NCBI GenBank assembly: GCA_014843695.1
Contig: CM026393.1
Coordinates: 5,104,461 to 5,168,460 of the forward strand
DNA: 64,000 nucleotides
Reading direction: 5' to 3'
Origin: Archivesica marissinica
Taxonomy: Eukaryota; Mollusca; Bivalvia; Venerida; Vesicomyidae
The notes beneath the pieces were generated by a model. That model had not been told where the DNA came from and did not search any database. It worked only from the letters and a program-made list of their open reading frames with translations. How positions within the stretch are numbered: position 1 is the first letter of the stretch; each line of letters opens with the position of its first letter. Both the position numbers and the translations under genes were made by a program. This document shows, piece by piece, positions 55,225 to 64,000 of the stretch.

Positions 55225-55376
55225 TATACACATTTATTTTAGCTCCATTGCGAAACAAGTTATTACAACTTATAGTAATCACTATCGAGACCTCATTCCT
55301 GATGGAATCCATCGCCACGAGGGAGAGAAAAGGGGCAACGTGGAATTTAGATCCCTTGCCTAAGGGCACAATCGTG
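55225..55376 (-). mobile_element. SINE-B fragment fused to SINE-A
   Basis: Reverse 3' end (TTTATTTTAGCTCCATTGCG) and body to CTAAGGGCACAATCGT, then an abrupt switch to SINE-A sequence GCCATATGAGCGACGCC with no SINE-A tail between. The head of this SINE-B and the tail of the SINE-A are both missing. Confidence 0.88.
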
Positions 55377-55596
55377 CCATATGAGCGACGCCTCCTGAAG
55401 AGATTAGTCATTTTAGATGTTTGGAGGATAGTGCAATGATACAGACAGAGACCTATTCCAGAGTCTACTCTGGTTCTTTTACGTGCACGGTGTACAGCAC
55501 CGACACGAGACCTCGGTTTAAAGTCCCATCTGAAAGACTGTTAATTGTATTAGGGTCAGAGGCAGAGGATGGATCGAACCTGCGATCCCTGGATTA
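55377..55596 (-). mobile_element. SINE-A lacking its 3' tail
   Basis: Begins at GCCATATGAGCGACGCC and ends in the anticodon arm at GATCCCTGGATTAA. An insertion AGGCAG sits in the head (GGGTCAGAGGCAGAGGAT). Confidence 0.9.
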
Positions 55597-55973
55597 AATA
55601 AATATAAGTCATCTCGAATCAAGAATTGAAAATGAGGCACATAGGGGTTCCCTGTTCTAATATATATGTGCAATTATGGTGCTTGCTCCTTTTGTAGCCG
55701 AACATCCGCAGTGTAAATATTGTTTTCGGCAAATAAAATAAATGTCAATTAAACGAATTCAATAACACATGGTTAGAAATAGTTTATTTTCAATCGAATC
55801 GAAAGCAAATTAGCTATCATTTTTGTTTAGTGTACAGAACGCTTAGCAGCCATTCACACGCTCCTGCAAACCTAACGTCTAAAAGAAAGGCATACTCGAT
55901 GTCGTCTGTCTATCTTCCTGTCAAATCCATCTAGTGAGTGTAGTCATATTCCTCCTATAATATCTAGTTCAGT
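55597..55973. other. No gene seen
   Basis: AT-rich non-coding sequence. Confidence 0.5.
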
Positions 55974-56352
55974 AATGAGAGACATCTCTAATTTTCTATT
56001 ACCTCCCTTGGCAGATAAAGTCTGATTTATTCCAAAATGTGAATAGGTTCTTTTAGTTTGAATCCTTTGTTTTTACTGTTGTTCCCTGACCAGATGTTGC
56101 GGACCAGATGTGATTTTATCAAAATTGTGTTAATTAACTGATAACATTCCTTTACAAATAAGTACCTATTGCATATACAGTAGGAGATCTGACGAGATAT
56201 AGTAATTTAATAATCATAAGAAGCGATAGTGGAATAAAATTGCTAGCATGTTGTGCAAAGGAAACAACGATAAAAACAGCGGAAAACACTTAATAGGACC
56301 TACCTACTATTAGGGAGTAGTCAGGGGTAGTAACTGACTGATGTCTCTCATT
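55974..56352. mobile_element. MITE-M copy 3 (complete)
   Basis: 379 bp from AATGAGAGACATC to GATGTCTCTCATT, collinear with the copies at 4735 and 12810. It has a short duplication GGACCAGATG near 56100. Confidence 0.9.
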
Positions 56353-57252
56353 GATTTTGACATCAACCTTTAGTGGCTTTCCCCTGTTGATATGCACGAG
56401 TGTCTATATAATTATATTAACTACTCGAATCTTTGTCTTATTCATACAAATTATTATCATCACGTACTATTGATTTCAGCATTCCACTGCATGTATACGT
56501 GTATCATGTATACTACGTATGCTTGTATGATATTGTCATTTATTTCTGCTGACGTTTCAATATATAAATAACTCGTTTGTAAACATGCTATTTATGGTTG
56601 ATTAGTGTTTGTATAGCTGACATACGAGGGAAGGCTCTGCATTACCCCAGACATCATAGTATGTAGTGGTGATTAGTAGGCGGTATCATTTAGCAAGAGG
56701 TACAGATAGTTCATTTTAGAGGATCAATGGAAAACAGACATGCGTTAGATAGGCTGTAAAACAACACATAAATTGCCTATTAAATACATAGTAAAAAGTA
56801 AAAACATATTCATTTATATTTCCAATCTTTCATTTCTTCTGATACCACATCCACTGTGAAGAGGTATTCAAATCAGCTTGAAACACACCAAGAATATTAC
56901 AAATTTTAAGTTTCAAATAGCCAGTGCTCGCCTGTGAATAACGTCACTGTGTTTACACACGGTATTCCTCCGCCAAATGATTCAGTTTGCAATGGCCTGA
57001 ATTCTTATACCACATGTTCTACACATAATCTCAAGTCACATAATTTCTCAAAAAACACAAAACTATACACTGCCTGTCATGAAAATGCATTTTTACCTAA
57101 AAGAAAAATGAACTATAATTATTAGTTATTGGGACTACATTTGAGTGGACCGCGGATGCACTTCTGTCTATTTACGTATATACAACCTAGATATGCAATA
57201 CACATCAACGGGGAAAGTCATTACTGGATTGAAGTCAACATGAGTTACTGAA
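56353..57252. other. No gene seen
   Basis: Non-coding, AT-rich. A 63-codon ORF at 56934-57125 has no recognisable features. Confidence 0.5.
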
Positions 57253-57254
57253 CT

Positions 57255-57541
57255 GCGGATCTGTAGTCCAGTGGTAACACGCTGGACTGGTAATCCAGGG
57301 ATCGCATGTTCGATCCCCCGTCTGACCCTAATAAAATTATCAGTCTTTCAGATGGAACGTTAAACCGAGGTCTCGTATCGGTGCTTTACACCGTGCACGT
57401 AAAAGAACCAGAGGAGACTCTGGAATGGGTCTCTGTCTGTATCATTGCACTATCCTCCAAAATCTAAAATTACTAATCTCTTCAGGAGGCGTCGATCATA
57501 TGGGCAACCGGTAGCGACGATAAATAAACGTAAAAAAAACA
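57255..57541 (+). mobile_element. SINE-A, nearly full length
   Basis: Head from GCGGATCTGTAGTCCAGTGG, intact A box, B box changed to ATGTTCGATCC, body and tail to ACGTAAAAAAAACAAAG. Confidence 0.94.
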
Positions 57542-57715
57542 AAGAGCGTCATACTTTGAAAATTATGATAAATCGGATGCGTGAAGAAGTCATTAGCTGT
57601 GACGTCGTGTAATTTATCAACTGTGGTCTTTGACTTGTCCACGGAAAATTATGTGAGAGCATAGTAAATTTGAACAATTAATAGTTATGTTTTTATGTTC
57701 TTTTCATGTATATAG

Positions 57716-57915
57716 TATAGTCTACATCCGCTATGTCGAATTTATTCTGACGGAACAAAATACTTCTACATAACCGAAGTTTGACTTAACGAAATTCGAA
57801 ATAAACGGAGTAAGTTATATGCAAATGATAGTGTCTGAAGCGGGACTTTGGTCCGTCTTCGTGATAACCGGATAATTCGACATAACCAAGTTTGACCTAA
57901 CGGATGTAGACTATA
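57716..57915. mobile_element. MITE-T copy 2
   Basis: ATAGTCTACATCCGCTATGT at the left and AACGGATGTAGACTAT at the right are inverted repeats. Internal TTCGACATAACC words are as in the copies at 43404 and 60625. Confidence 0.9.
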
Positions 57916-57974
57916 AATGTTTGTCTACACATGTCTCGTGCATGTTATCTATCTACGATACAAGCTTAAATCCA

Positions 57975-58045
57975 CAGTGACACTACTCTCACTCATGTCG
58001 ATGGTTTCCACCAGGAATGAGGTTTCGGGGGCGATTACTATCGAT
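57975..58045 (+). mobile_element. SINE-B small fragment
   Basis: CTCTCACTCATGTCGATGGT then TTCCACCAGGAATGAGGTTT only. Confidence 0.6.
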
Positions 58046-58500
58046 TTTCAATTGAAGATATCAAGAGAATGAACCCATTAATGTCCATCAAATGGGTCAA
58101 GGAAACTGTATCAAATAAATGTGGACAGGATTGAAAAATAGTCCTCTTGTTTAGGCTCACGTGAGCTTCATTTATGTTCACAAACAATCAATACACTATC
58201 CTATATAGCCAGAATAATGGATTATTCATGTTAGTACAGTTTTGCCTGATCAAAAATAAGTTGGGAATTTCCTCAGTTGATGTCTCCTGTGTTCGGGTTA
58301 CATGGATATTAGAGCGAATATTAATTGACCGTCTAGATTTGGATATCTCATGATGTACGAACCATCAACACACTCAATAGCAGATACACTCTCTCATCTG
58401 TCAAATTGACGCTTTCTGGGAGATTCAGCCACATTAAAACATATAATGCGCTCGAATACTTGCGGAAACCTGAAATGAACAGAGATTAAACATAACTAGA
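58046..58500. other. No gene seen
   Basis: Non-coding sequence without matched repeats. Confidence 0.5.
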
Positions 58501-58522
58501 ACAGTGAGTGTTGGCATATATA

Positions 58523-58660
58523 TGCATTAAGCAGCCAGTTTCCAGCTTCCCAATATGTTGTTTTATTATGCATTTGACTTCTATTAAGCAGTCACATGTG
58601 TTAAGCAGCCACCTCCCGTGATTCCCTTGACTGGCTGCTTAACACAGGTTTGACTGTATG
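58523..58660. repeat. Dispersed repeat V, copy 2
   Basis: ATTAAGCAGCCAGTTTCCAG, TTAAGCAGCCACCTCCCGTG and CAGGTTTGACTGTATG match 53887-54062 in order. GGCTGCTTAACACAGG near the right is the reverse complement of the TTAAGCAGCC words at the left, so the repeat is partly foldback. Confidence 0.65.
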
Positions 58661-58722
58661 TATTTTGCATTCAAAACGTGTATGTTTTACCAAACCAGGT
58701 CTGGAGATTAGACATATTGGGT

Positions 58723-58968
58723 TTTAAACTTTATTTATTTTACAACAATTACTAAGCAACTTCTAACAACTTATATTAATCACTCTCATTGGCGCGGATG
58801 AAAGCGTATATGTGGTCATTCGTGTGGGAGGAAACCGGAGTACCCTGAGAAATCAGCCTGTCCGATATGGCGACCACCGTACCATCTCAAATACGTCCCG
58901 GTCCGAGGATCGAACCCGGGTTACATTGATGAGAAGCGAGCGCGCTAACCACTGCGCTACTCTTTGAC
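58723..58968 (-). mobile_element. SINE-C, full length
   Basis: Reverse 3' end (AAACTTTATTTATTTTACAA), GAGGAAACCGGAGTACCCTG, and the complete head ending GCGCGCTAACCACTGCGC. Confidence 0.92.
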
Positions 58969-59364
58969 ATTCAGACTGGCGTGTAGGAGGCACACAGGTC
59001 ACATGCCTATGTTGTTAATTCCGGCGCGCTAAGAACGACAAACATTGTTTCATTCCACTAAAAAATTTCATTCCACTAAAAATAACGAAAATACAAATAC
59101 TATTTCGAATTTAACATAGCCAAAGAATCAATAAAGCGCAACAATTGTTGGTGTTAATATTTAGAATGCTTCACAAATCTGTAGACAACAATGTTAGTAA
59201 CGCCACGTTTGACACTACCACTTTAAATAATGCGTCGTTGCAGATTTAAGCACGGTCAATTCCTTCTGTGCGTATACAGACAAAATGCCAAGCCATGTTT
59301 GAATTAGGAATGCTTGTTGCGGCTAAAGTTACTATGTATCTTTCCCCACCAATCCTAACTGTGC

Positions 59365-59365
<1 letters not shown>
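58969..59365. other. No gene seen
   Basis: Non-coding; short doublet ATTCCACTAAAAA at about 59051-59083. Confidence 0.5.
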
Positions 59366-59444
<79 letters not shown>

Positions 59445-59489
59445 TCATCTCATTTCATCTCATCTCCATCATCATCATCTCATTTCATC

Positions 59490-59522
<33 letters not shown>

Positions 59523-59542
59523 GCATCATCACATCATCACAG

Positions 59543-59639
<97 letters not shown>

Positions 59640-59640
59640 T
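59366..59640. repeat. (CAT)n microsatellite, compound
   Basis: Long (ATC/CAT) trinucleotide tract interrupted by CTCATCTCATTTCATCTC and CACATCATCACAGC blocks. Poly-Ile, poly-Met and Ser-rich ORFs across it are artefacts. Confidence 0.97.
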
Positions 59641-60280
59641 AGTGATTGCGTCACTCTGCATAGAGTATACTCGCAATTGTTGCAACTATTCCTATGTTGT
59701 GTACCATTCTGGAATACAATATTGTTTAAACTAATGCATATTGCATGTATGCATAGTTATAAGTCATGTATATATGCCCTCTTACCCACTGCTACCATTT
59801 AAAAGTATAGGTATGCTTGTAAGAATTGTCAAATATACATGTACAGTCACATACTGCATGATACAACACCCTGTACATATCGTTTACAAACACGACAAGT
59901 AATACTCTCGTATCTGACCTTTGCAATGATATAATGTTTCCGTTTGATTATTTAAATCCAATATCATACCTCAGACCAGCTTCATATCATATTATTGACT
60001 TTAGTGATAAAGCTAAATATACGACCACGATCATCTCTTGTTAACTCGGTTCTGCTTTCAAAATTGTATTGTTATGTAGCACAAAACATATGATTTAATT
60101 AGTAAATCAGATGTCAGTTTCCGGTTGAAATCCCGTATGGAAATTATAGTCACTGTGAATGTTGAAGGCATTATGTATACAACGTTGTATATTGGCGGCC
60201 CAAGACAATAACATGAAGTCATGCATCTCAACCAGCAACCAACCGTGACTGAACCCGGAAATGAGGTCATGAATATTGTG
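59641..60280. other. No gene seen
   Basis: Non-coding AT-rich sequence. Confidence 0.5.
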
Positions 60281-60514
60281 GAAGTCGTGATAGCGCAGTG
60301 GAAAAGCGTTCGCTTCTTTTGCGAAAGAACTGGAGTTCGAACCCCACTGGAGCCGTTACGAGTGTGCCCTTAGACAAGGCATTTAAATTCCACATTGCCT
60401 CTTCTCTCTCATTCATGGCGATGGATTCCATCAGGAATGAGGTCTCGAGAATGATTAATATAAGTTGAACGAACTTGTTTCGCAATCGAGCTAAAATACA
60501 TTTGCATAAACTAT
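60281..60514 (+). mobile_element. SINE-B, full length
   Basis: GAAGTCGTGATAGCGCAGTG head, anticodon arm changed to TTCGCTTCTTTTGCGAA, complete body, 3' end TTTGCATAAACTA. Confidence 0.94.
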
Positions 60515-60624
60515 ACACAAACAATCAATGTGGCATCCGACTATTACATCCGAAGCAGTAGCTGTAAGCTCATGTTGTATGATTGTTGATCATATGTGTA
60601 ATATTGTGAGTAGTAAATGGTTTT

Positions 60625-60826
60625 CATTATCTTCCCGTTATGTCGAATTCCGTCCGACCGAACAAAATACTTCGACATAACCGACATTTGACGTAACGAA
60701 ATTCGATATAGATAGTCAATTATATGTAAAATGATAGTGTCTGAAACGGGACTTTGATCCGACTTCGATATAACTGGAGAATTCGACATAACCGACTTTG
60801 ACATAGCGGGTGTAGACTGTATTGTG
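60625..60826. mobile_element. MITE-T copy 3
   Basis: CCCGTTATGTCGAATTCCGT at the left; GACATAGCGGGTGTAGACTG at the right. The left terminal TAGACTGTA part is lost. Confidence 0.82.
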
Positions 60827-61259
60827 TTTTGTTTACTTTCACTTATCTTCAAGTCAGGTGCTTCAGACATGACTCAATGAACTATTAGTGACACTTGTAC
60901 GTGTGAATGTGCATGGCTTTAGAGGATAATGTGAATCTAGTACGTCCTAGTGTTGCTGATGCTGCATGCAAAGATCGACGCTGCCGAGTTCTTTGCACGC
61001 ATCTTCAACCCGAGAGTTGGATTTCATTAACTGTAACTCTGTGGAGGTGCTACATTTATTTTCTCACCTTTCTTATGTTGTTGATGCACTTTACGAATAA
61101 TGCAAGCCTAAATGCACGCATGAATGATGTATGAATTTACTATAAAGTGATGAGGTCATTGGTATGTGTTAATTAACTTCACGGCAGTGTTCGGATTTTA
61201 GCGTTATCCAATGAAATCATATCAATTTGGACTCGGAAATAAACGGAAACTACCGGACT
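60827..61259. other. No gene seen
   Basis: Non-coding. A 75-codon ORF at 60907-61134 has no recognisable motif and I do not call it. Confidence 0.45.
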
Positions 61260-61395
61260 TGCTTTACACCGTGCACGTAAAAGAACCAGAGGAGACTCTG
61301 GAATGGGTCTCTGTCTGTATCATTGCACTATCTATTCAGGAGACGTCGCTCATATGGGCAACCGGTAGCGGCGATAAATATACGTAAAACACACC
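61260..61395 (+). mobile_element. SINE-A 3' half
   Basis: Starts at GCTTTACACCGTGCACGTAA with a deletion between ATTGCACTATC and TTCAGGAGACG. Ends ATATACGTAAAACACAC. Confidence 0.9.
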
Positions 61396-61675
61396 CGGTT
61401 TGGCAGATTTATCTCACAAACCCAAAACGGCGCAAAAAGCCTGTCTATGGTGAAGTGAGAAAACGCAATGTGTCTATATAATGAAACATTTACAGTCCAT
61501 GACGTCATACGTGCATATTTCATGAACAGACATGTGCATAGCTTCACACTAAATGCATAATTGAAACAATACCTGCACATTGAAAGCACTTCAAACTTTA
61601 ATTATTTTCGAACGATTGTGAAGCAAGATTTAACAGATCATGTACAAGAACCAGACCAGGATACAAACTATAATA
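61396..61675. other. No gene seen
   Basis: Non-coding. GCAAGATTTAACAGATC near 61623 could be the decayed 3' end of the SINE-C that follows. Confidence 0.4.
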
Positions 61676-61910
61676 AGGTGGCAGGAAAACGGAGTACCTA
61701 TGAAAACTGACTTGTCAGACCTTGCGGTCACCGTACCATCTCGCATTGTGTGTGTTTTACGTTTATTTATCGTCGCTACCGGTTGCCCATATGAGAGATG
61801 CCTCCTGGCGAGATTAGTCATTTTAGATTGTTGGAGGATAGTGCAATGATACAGTCAGGATCTCGCAATGTTGCGAAGCTGGTGTGCTAAGCCAATGTGC
61901 TATGTTTGAG
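61676..61910 (-). mobile_element. SINE-C, decayed, interrupted by SINE-A
   Basis: AGGAAAACGGAGTACCTATG and GTCACCGTACCATCTCGCA are reverse SINE-C body. After the SINE-A, GCGAAGCTGGTGTGCTAAGC and CAATGTGCTAT resemble the reverse head. Confidence 0.7.
61750..61859 (-). mobile_element. SINE-A 3' fragment nested in SINE-C
   Basis: GTTTTACGTTTATTTATCGT to GGATAGTGCAATGATACAGT. The direct repeat ATCTCGCATTGT/ATCTCGCAATGT (61738-61749 and 61860-61871) flanks it, so it inserted 5'-truncated. Confidence 0.88.
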
Positions 61911-62086
61911 AAGGTGGCAAGTGACTACGTAATTTCAATTATCGACCAGTAAGCCCTCAACATGTTATGAAGAAACTTTAGAGAATAATATTTAAATAAT
62001 ACTTGATGGGCATTTATTGATACTTGTCAAACAATCAAAGCTGGTCCCAATGAGTATACATTCACAAAGCTCTGTGCACGTGTAAA

Positions 62087-62316
62087 TCATGATAGCGCAG
62101 TGGATGCGCGTTCGCTTCAGATGTGAACGGTCCAGAGTTCGAGCTCCGATGGAGCTTTTACGATTGTGCCCTTAGGCAAGGCATTTAATTGTCACGTTGC
62201 CTCTTCTCTCTCCCTCGTGGCGATGTATTCCATCAGGAATGATGTCTCGAAAGTTAATTAAAGTTGAAAGAACTTGTTTCGCAATTGAGCTAAAATAAAT
62301 GTGTATGAACTAAAGC
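62087..62316 (+). mobile_element. SINE-B, full length
   Basis: ATCATGATAGCGCAGTGGAT head, GTGCCCTTAGGCAAGGCATT, GGCGATGTATTCCATCAGGA and 3' end GTGTATGAACTAA. Confidence 0.94.
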
Positions 62317-62648
62317 ACTGTTTTAGTTCTGTTCTGTTCTGTGCGAGAGTGTACTTGGTCTGATTTGCACAGTGGATATTACTTAGTAATCTTGGATGTA
62401 TTCCATGTTATATACTGTTACACTATGTCAACCTCGGCATCTTACAGAAAACAAAGAGAACTGTAGATAAATAGAAGACATTGATATATTGGCAGTGAAT
62501 ATTTCATGTACCATCCATGCATGTCGAGACAGTGGCAATTGTTCTCTTAGAGGTCTGGGTCATGTAACAAATAACTGAACCATTCTTTGTTGAAATGTAT
62601 TACTTGTATTCGAAAGTATCAAGTAACTACGATACAAAAGTGATGTTA
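62317..62648. other. No gene seen
   Basis: Non-coding sequence. Confidence 0.5.
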
Positions 62649-62800
62649 ATGAGAAATTGGTCAGTTACTGCTCCTGAATGCTCCCTAAAAGGTAGACAGA
62701 TGCTCTTAAGCGGTTTCCTCTGTTTTTATCGTTGTTTCCTTTGCACACCATGCTATCAATTGTCATCCACTTTTTCATCGTTTGATTATTCAGGCCGCTG
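62649..62800 (-). mobile_element. MITE-M fragment, reverse orientation
   Basis: AATGAGAAATTGGTCAGTTA, TGAATGCTCCCTAAAAGGTA, CTCTGTTTTTATCGTTGTTT and CCTTTGCACACCATGCTATC match the right half of MITE-M in reverse. ORFs here are not genes. Confidence 0.82.
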
Positions 62801-62880
62801 CATGTTGAAATTATGTCAACACGAACGTTTTTGGACTCTGTCGGACGTTCTAGAGCAAACGGTTGCATTTCTATCATAAA

Positions 62881-63525
62881 CACATTGTTCCGCCCTAAAA
62901 AGACTATTCGCTATTTTAAGTGAATGATCGAATTATATTTTACTCAGTTTAGTGATAACAAGAAATGACATAAATAGAACATGTTTGACATATATACAAC
63001 ATTGTTATACTTTATTACATCCCTAATTGCTGGGTAAATCCATGTTTACCCAATACCAATTATACATAAAGAATGGTTATACAGAATTGTTATTCGTATG
63101 CAAATGTTTGCAATGTTCATTCGGTGAAATAACTATAATCTGATCTTTCACTGAAACAAACAAATATTCTCTTAATGTTTCCAGCGTAGTTATTGCTTGT
63201 TTTAGTGCATCAGCGAATAAACACTGAAAGCATTTCTATCGCCAGTCTCTGATCCGCCTCGTTTCGTGGCATACCATATTTATCACCTCCTAGATGAAAA
63301 GACGGATGTTGATTCCGTAAATGATATCATTGACGATATATAAATTGTAGCTACTGTGATCGAGGGCGTCAAATAATGAGAACACAATTCATATGTTTTT
63401 TTTCTGGAAATAACGTGTTTCCTCGCTGATAATTATATAATTCAATGAACAGCACAACATCAATACGATTCTATCCCGTTGCAGCTGAGAATAAATAGTA
63501 CTTGCTATGCAGTTTGAAAGCAAAT
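62881..63525. other. No gene seen
   Basis: AT-rich non-coding sequence; inverted words TGCTGGGTAAATCCATG and CATGTTTACCCAATACC near 63030-63055. Confidence 0.45.
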
Positions 63526-63527
63526 AT

Positions 63528-64000
63528 TATAGCGGTATATGTGGTGGCAATTCCAAGCGGTATATGTGGTGGCAATTCCAAGCGGTATATGTGGTGGCAA
63601 TTCCAAGCGGTATATGGGTTGGCAATTCCAAGCGGTATATGGGTTGGCAATTCCAAGCGGTATATGGGTTGGCAATTCCAAGCGGTATATGGGTTGGCAA
63701 TTCCAAGCGGTATATGTGGTGGCAATTCCAAGCGGTATATGTGGTGGCATTTCCAAGAGGTATATGTGGTGGCAATTCCAAGGGATAAAATTCCAGCGGA
63801 TATTGTGGCAACACGGTATATGTGGTGGCAATTCCAAGCGGTATATGTGCCACAACACCAACACAAACAACCAAATGATTCCAGCGGTATATGTGGTGGC
63901 AATTCCAAGCGGTATATGTGGTGGCAATTCCAAGCGGTATATGGGTACACCTGGCAATTCCAAGCGGTATATGGGTTGCAATTCCAAGCGGTATATGTGG
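63528..64000. repeat. 25-bp minisatellite, runs off the window
   Basis: About 17 units of AGCGGTATATGTGGTGGCAA+TTCCA with GGGTT for TGGTG variants. Two short breaks (63782-63815 and 63848-63884) contain partial units mixed with CCACAACACC words. ORFs of 93-160 codons on both strands follow the period. Confidence 0.95.

Noticed and set aside
59246..59642. Poly-Met and poly-Ile ORFs
   Set aside because: Translations of a CAT/ATC microsatellite.
63471..63987. ORFs of 93-160 codons at the window end
   Set aside because: 25-bp minisatellite cycling through frames; not genes.

Overview
This is a repeat-dominated, intergenic-looking stretch of a metazoan nuclear genome. It is AT-rich, has no bacterial-style gene layout, and carries tRNA-headed SINEs, a 5'-truncated LINE, MITE-like foldback elements and many minisatellites. 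The SINE types (A/B-box heads, a central TTTCAGATGGGACGTTAAAC domain, a GTGAGTAAGCTATCCAGCT-type motif) remind me of marine molluscs, especially bivalves. That is inference from memory, not a database match. No complete, confidently recognised host gene is present. The only reading frame that looks like ordinary protein is a 98-codon ORF at 6601-6897 of unknown function. The only recognisable protein family is a decayed LINE reverse transcriptase at about 24.14-25.31 kb.

Family names used here are local. SINE-A is about 290 bp: head flanked by CAGACGG/CCGTCTG, tail ending AAATAAACGTAAAAC, about 23 copies or fragments. SINE-B is about 230 bp: head GTGATAGCGCAGTGGATGCG, body GTGCCCTTAGGCAAGGCATT, about 14 copies. 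SINE-C is about 245 bp, with GGGTTTTCTCCGGGTACTCC and a 3' end shared with SINE-B. SINE-D is a set of tRNA-headed fragments. MITE-M is about 380 bp with ends AATGAGAGACATC. MITE-P is about 500-600 bp with ends TTAA/AGCGAC. MITE-S has one terminal repeat expanded into a 36-bp satellite. MITE-T has GGATGTAGACT ends. MITE-F is a 130-bp foldback. One short piggyBac-like MITE lies at 8.74 kb.

Layout: 0-2.9 kb is the 36-bp satellite plus the MITE-S end. 3.5-9.5 kb holds SINEs, MITEs, the 98-aa ORF and a long inverted repeat. 9.7-11.8 kb is a 46/52-bp array. 12.1-14.1 kb holds SINEs and MITEs. 15.0-17.2 kb has two minisatellites. 17.5-24.1 kb holds foldbacks, MITEs and SINEs, including a SINE-borne minisatellite. 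24.1-25.3 kb is the LINE remnant and 25.5-27.3 kb a 39-bp array. 28.2-29.3 kb has foldbacks and a SINE. 29.6-35.8 kb is one large compound minisatellite. 36-38.6 kb is a tandem duplication that records transposon insertions. 40.1-44.8 kb has four successive arrays, with a second copy of the MITE-S satellite at the start. 45-48.2 kb holds SINEs and palindromes, and 48.65-51.4 kb a 23-bp array. 51.5-63 kb is scattered SINE/MITE sequence with a CAT microsatellite. A 25-bp array runs off the window end. Tandem arrays total roughly 23 kb, over a third of the window.

The theme most worth attention is that several arrays can be traced to pieces of transposons. A MITE terminal repeat seeded the 36-bp satellite at two loci. 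A MITE-P terminus seeded a 32-bp array. A SINE-B body seeded a 30-bp array. A SINE-A tail seeded a 31-bp array. A MITE-M fragment seeded a 104-bp array. The many long reading frames inside arrays are artefacts of monomers whose length is a multiple of three or that lack stops.
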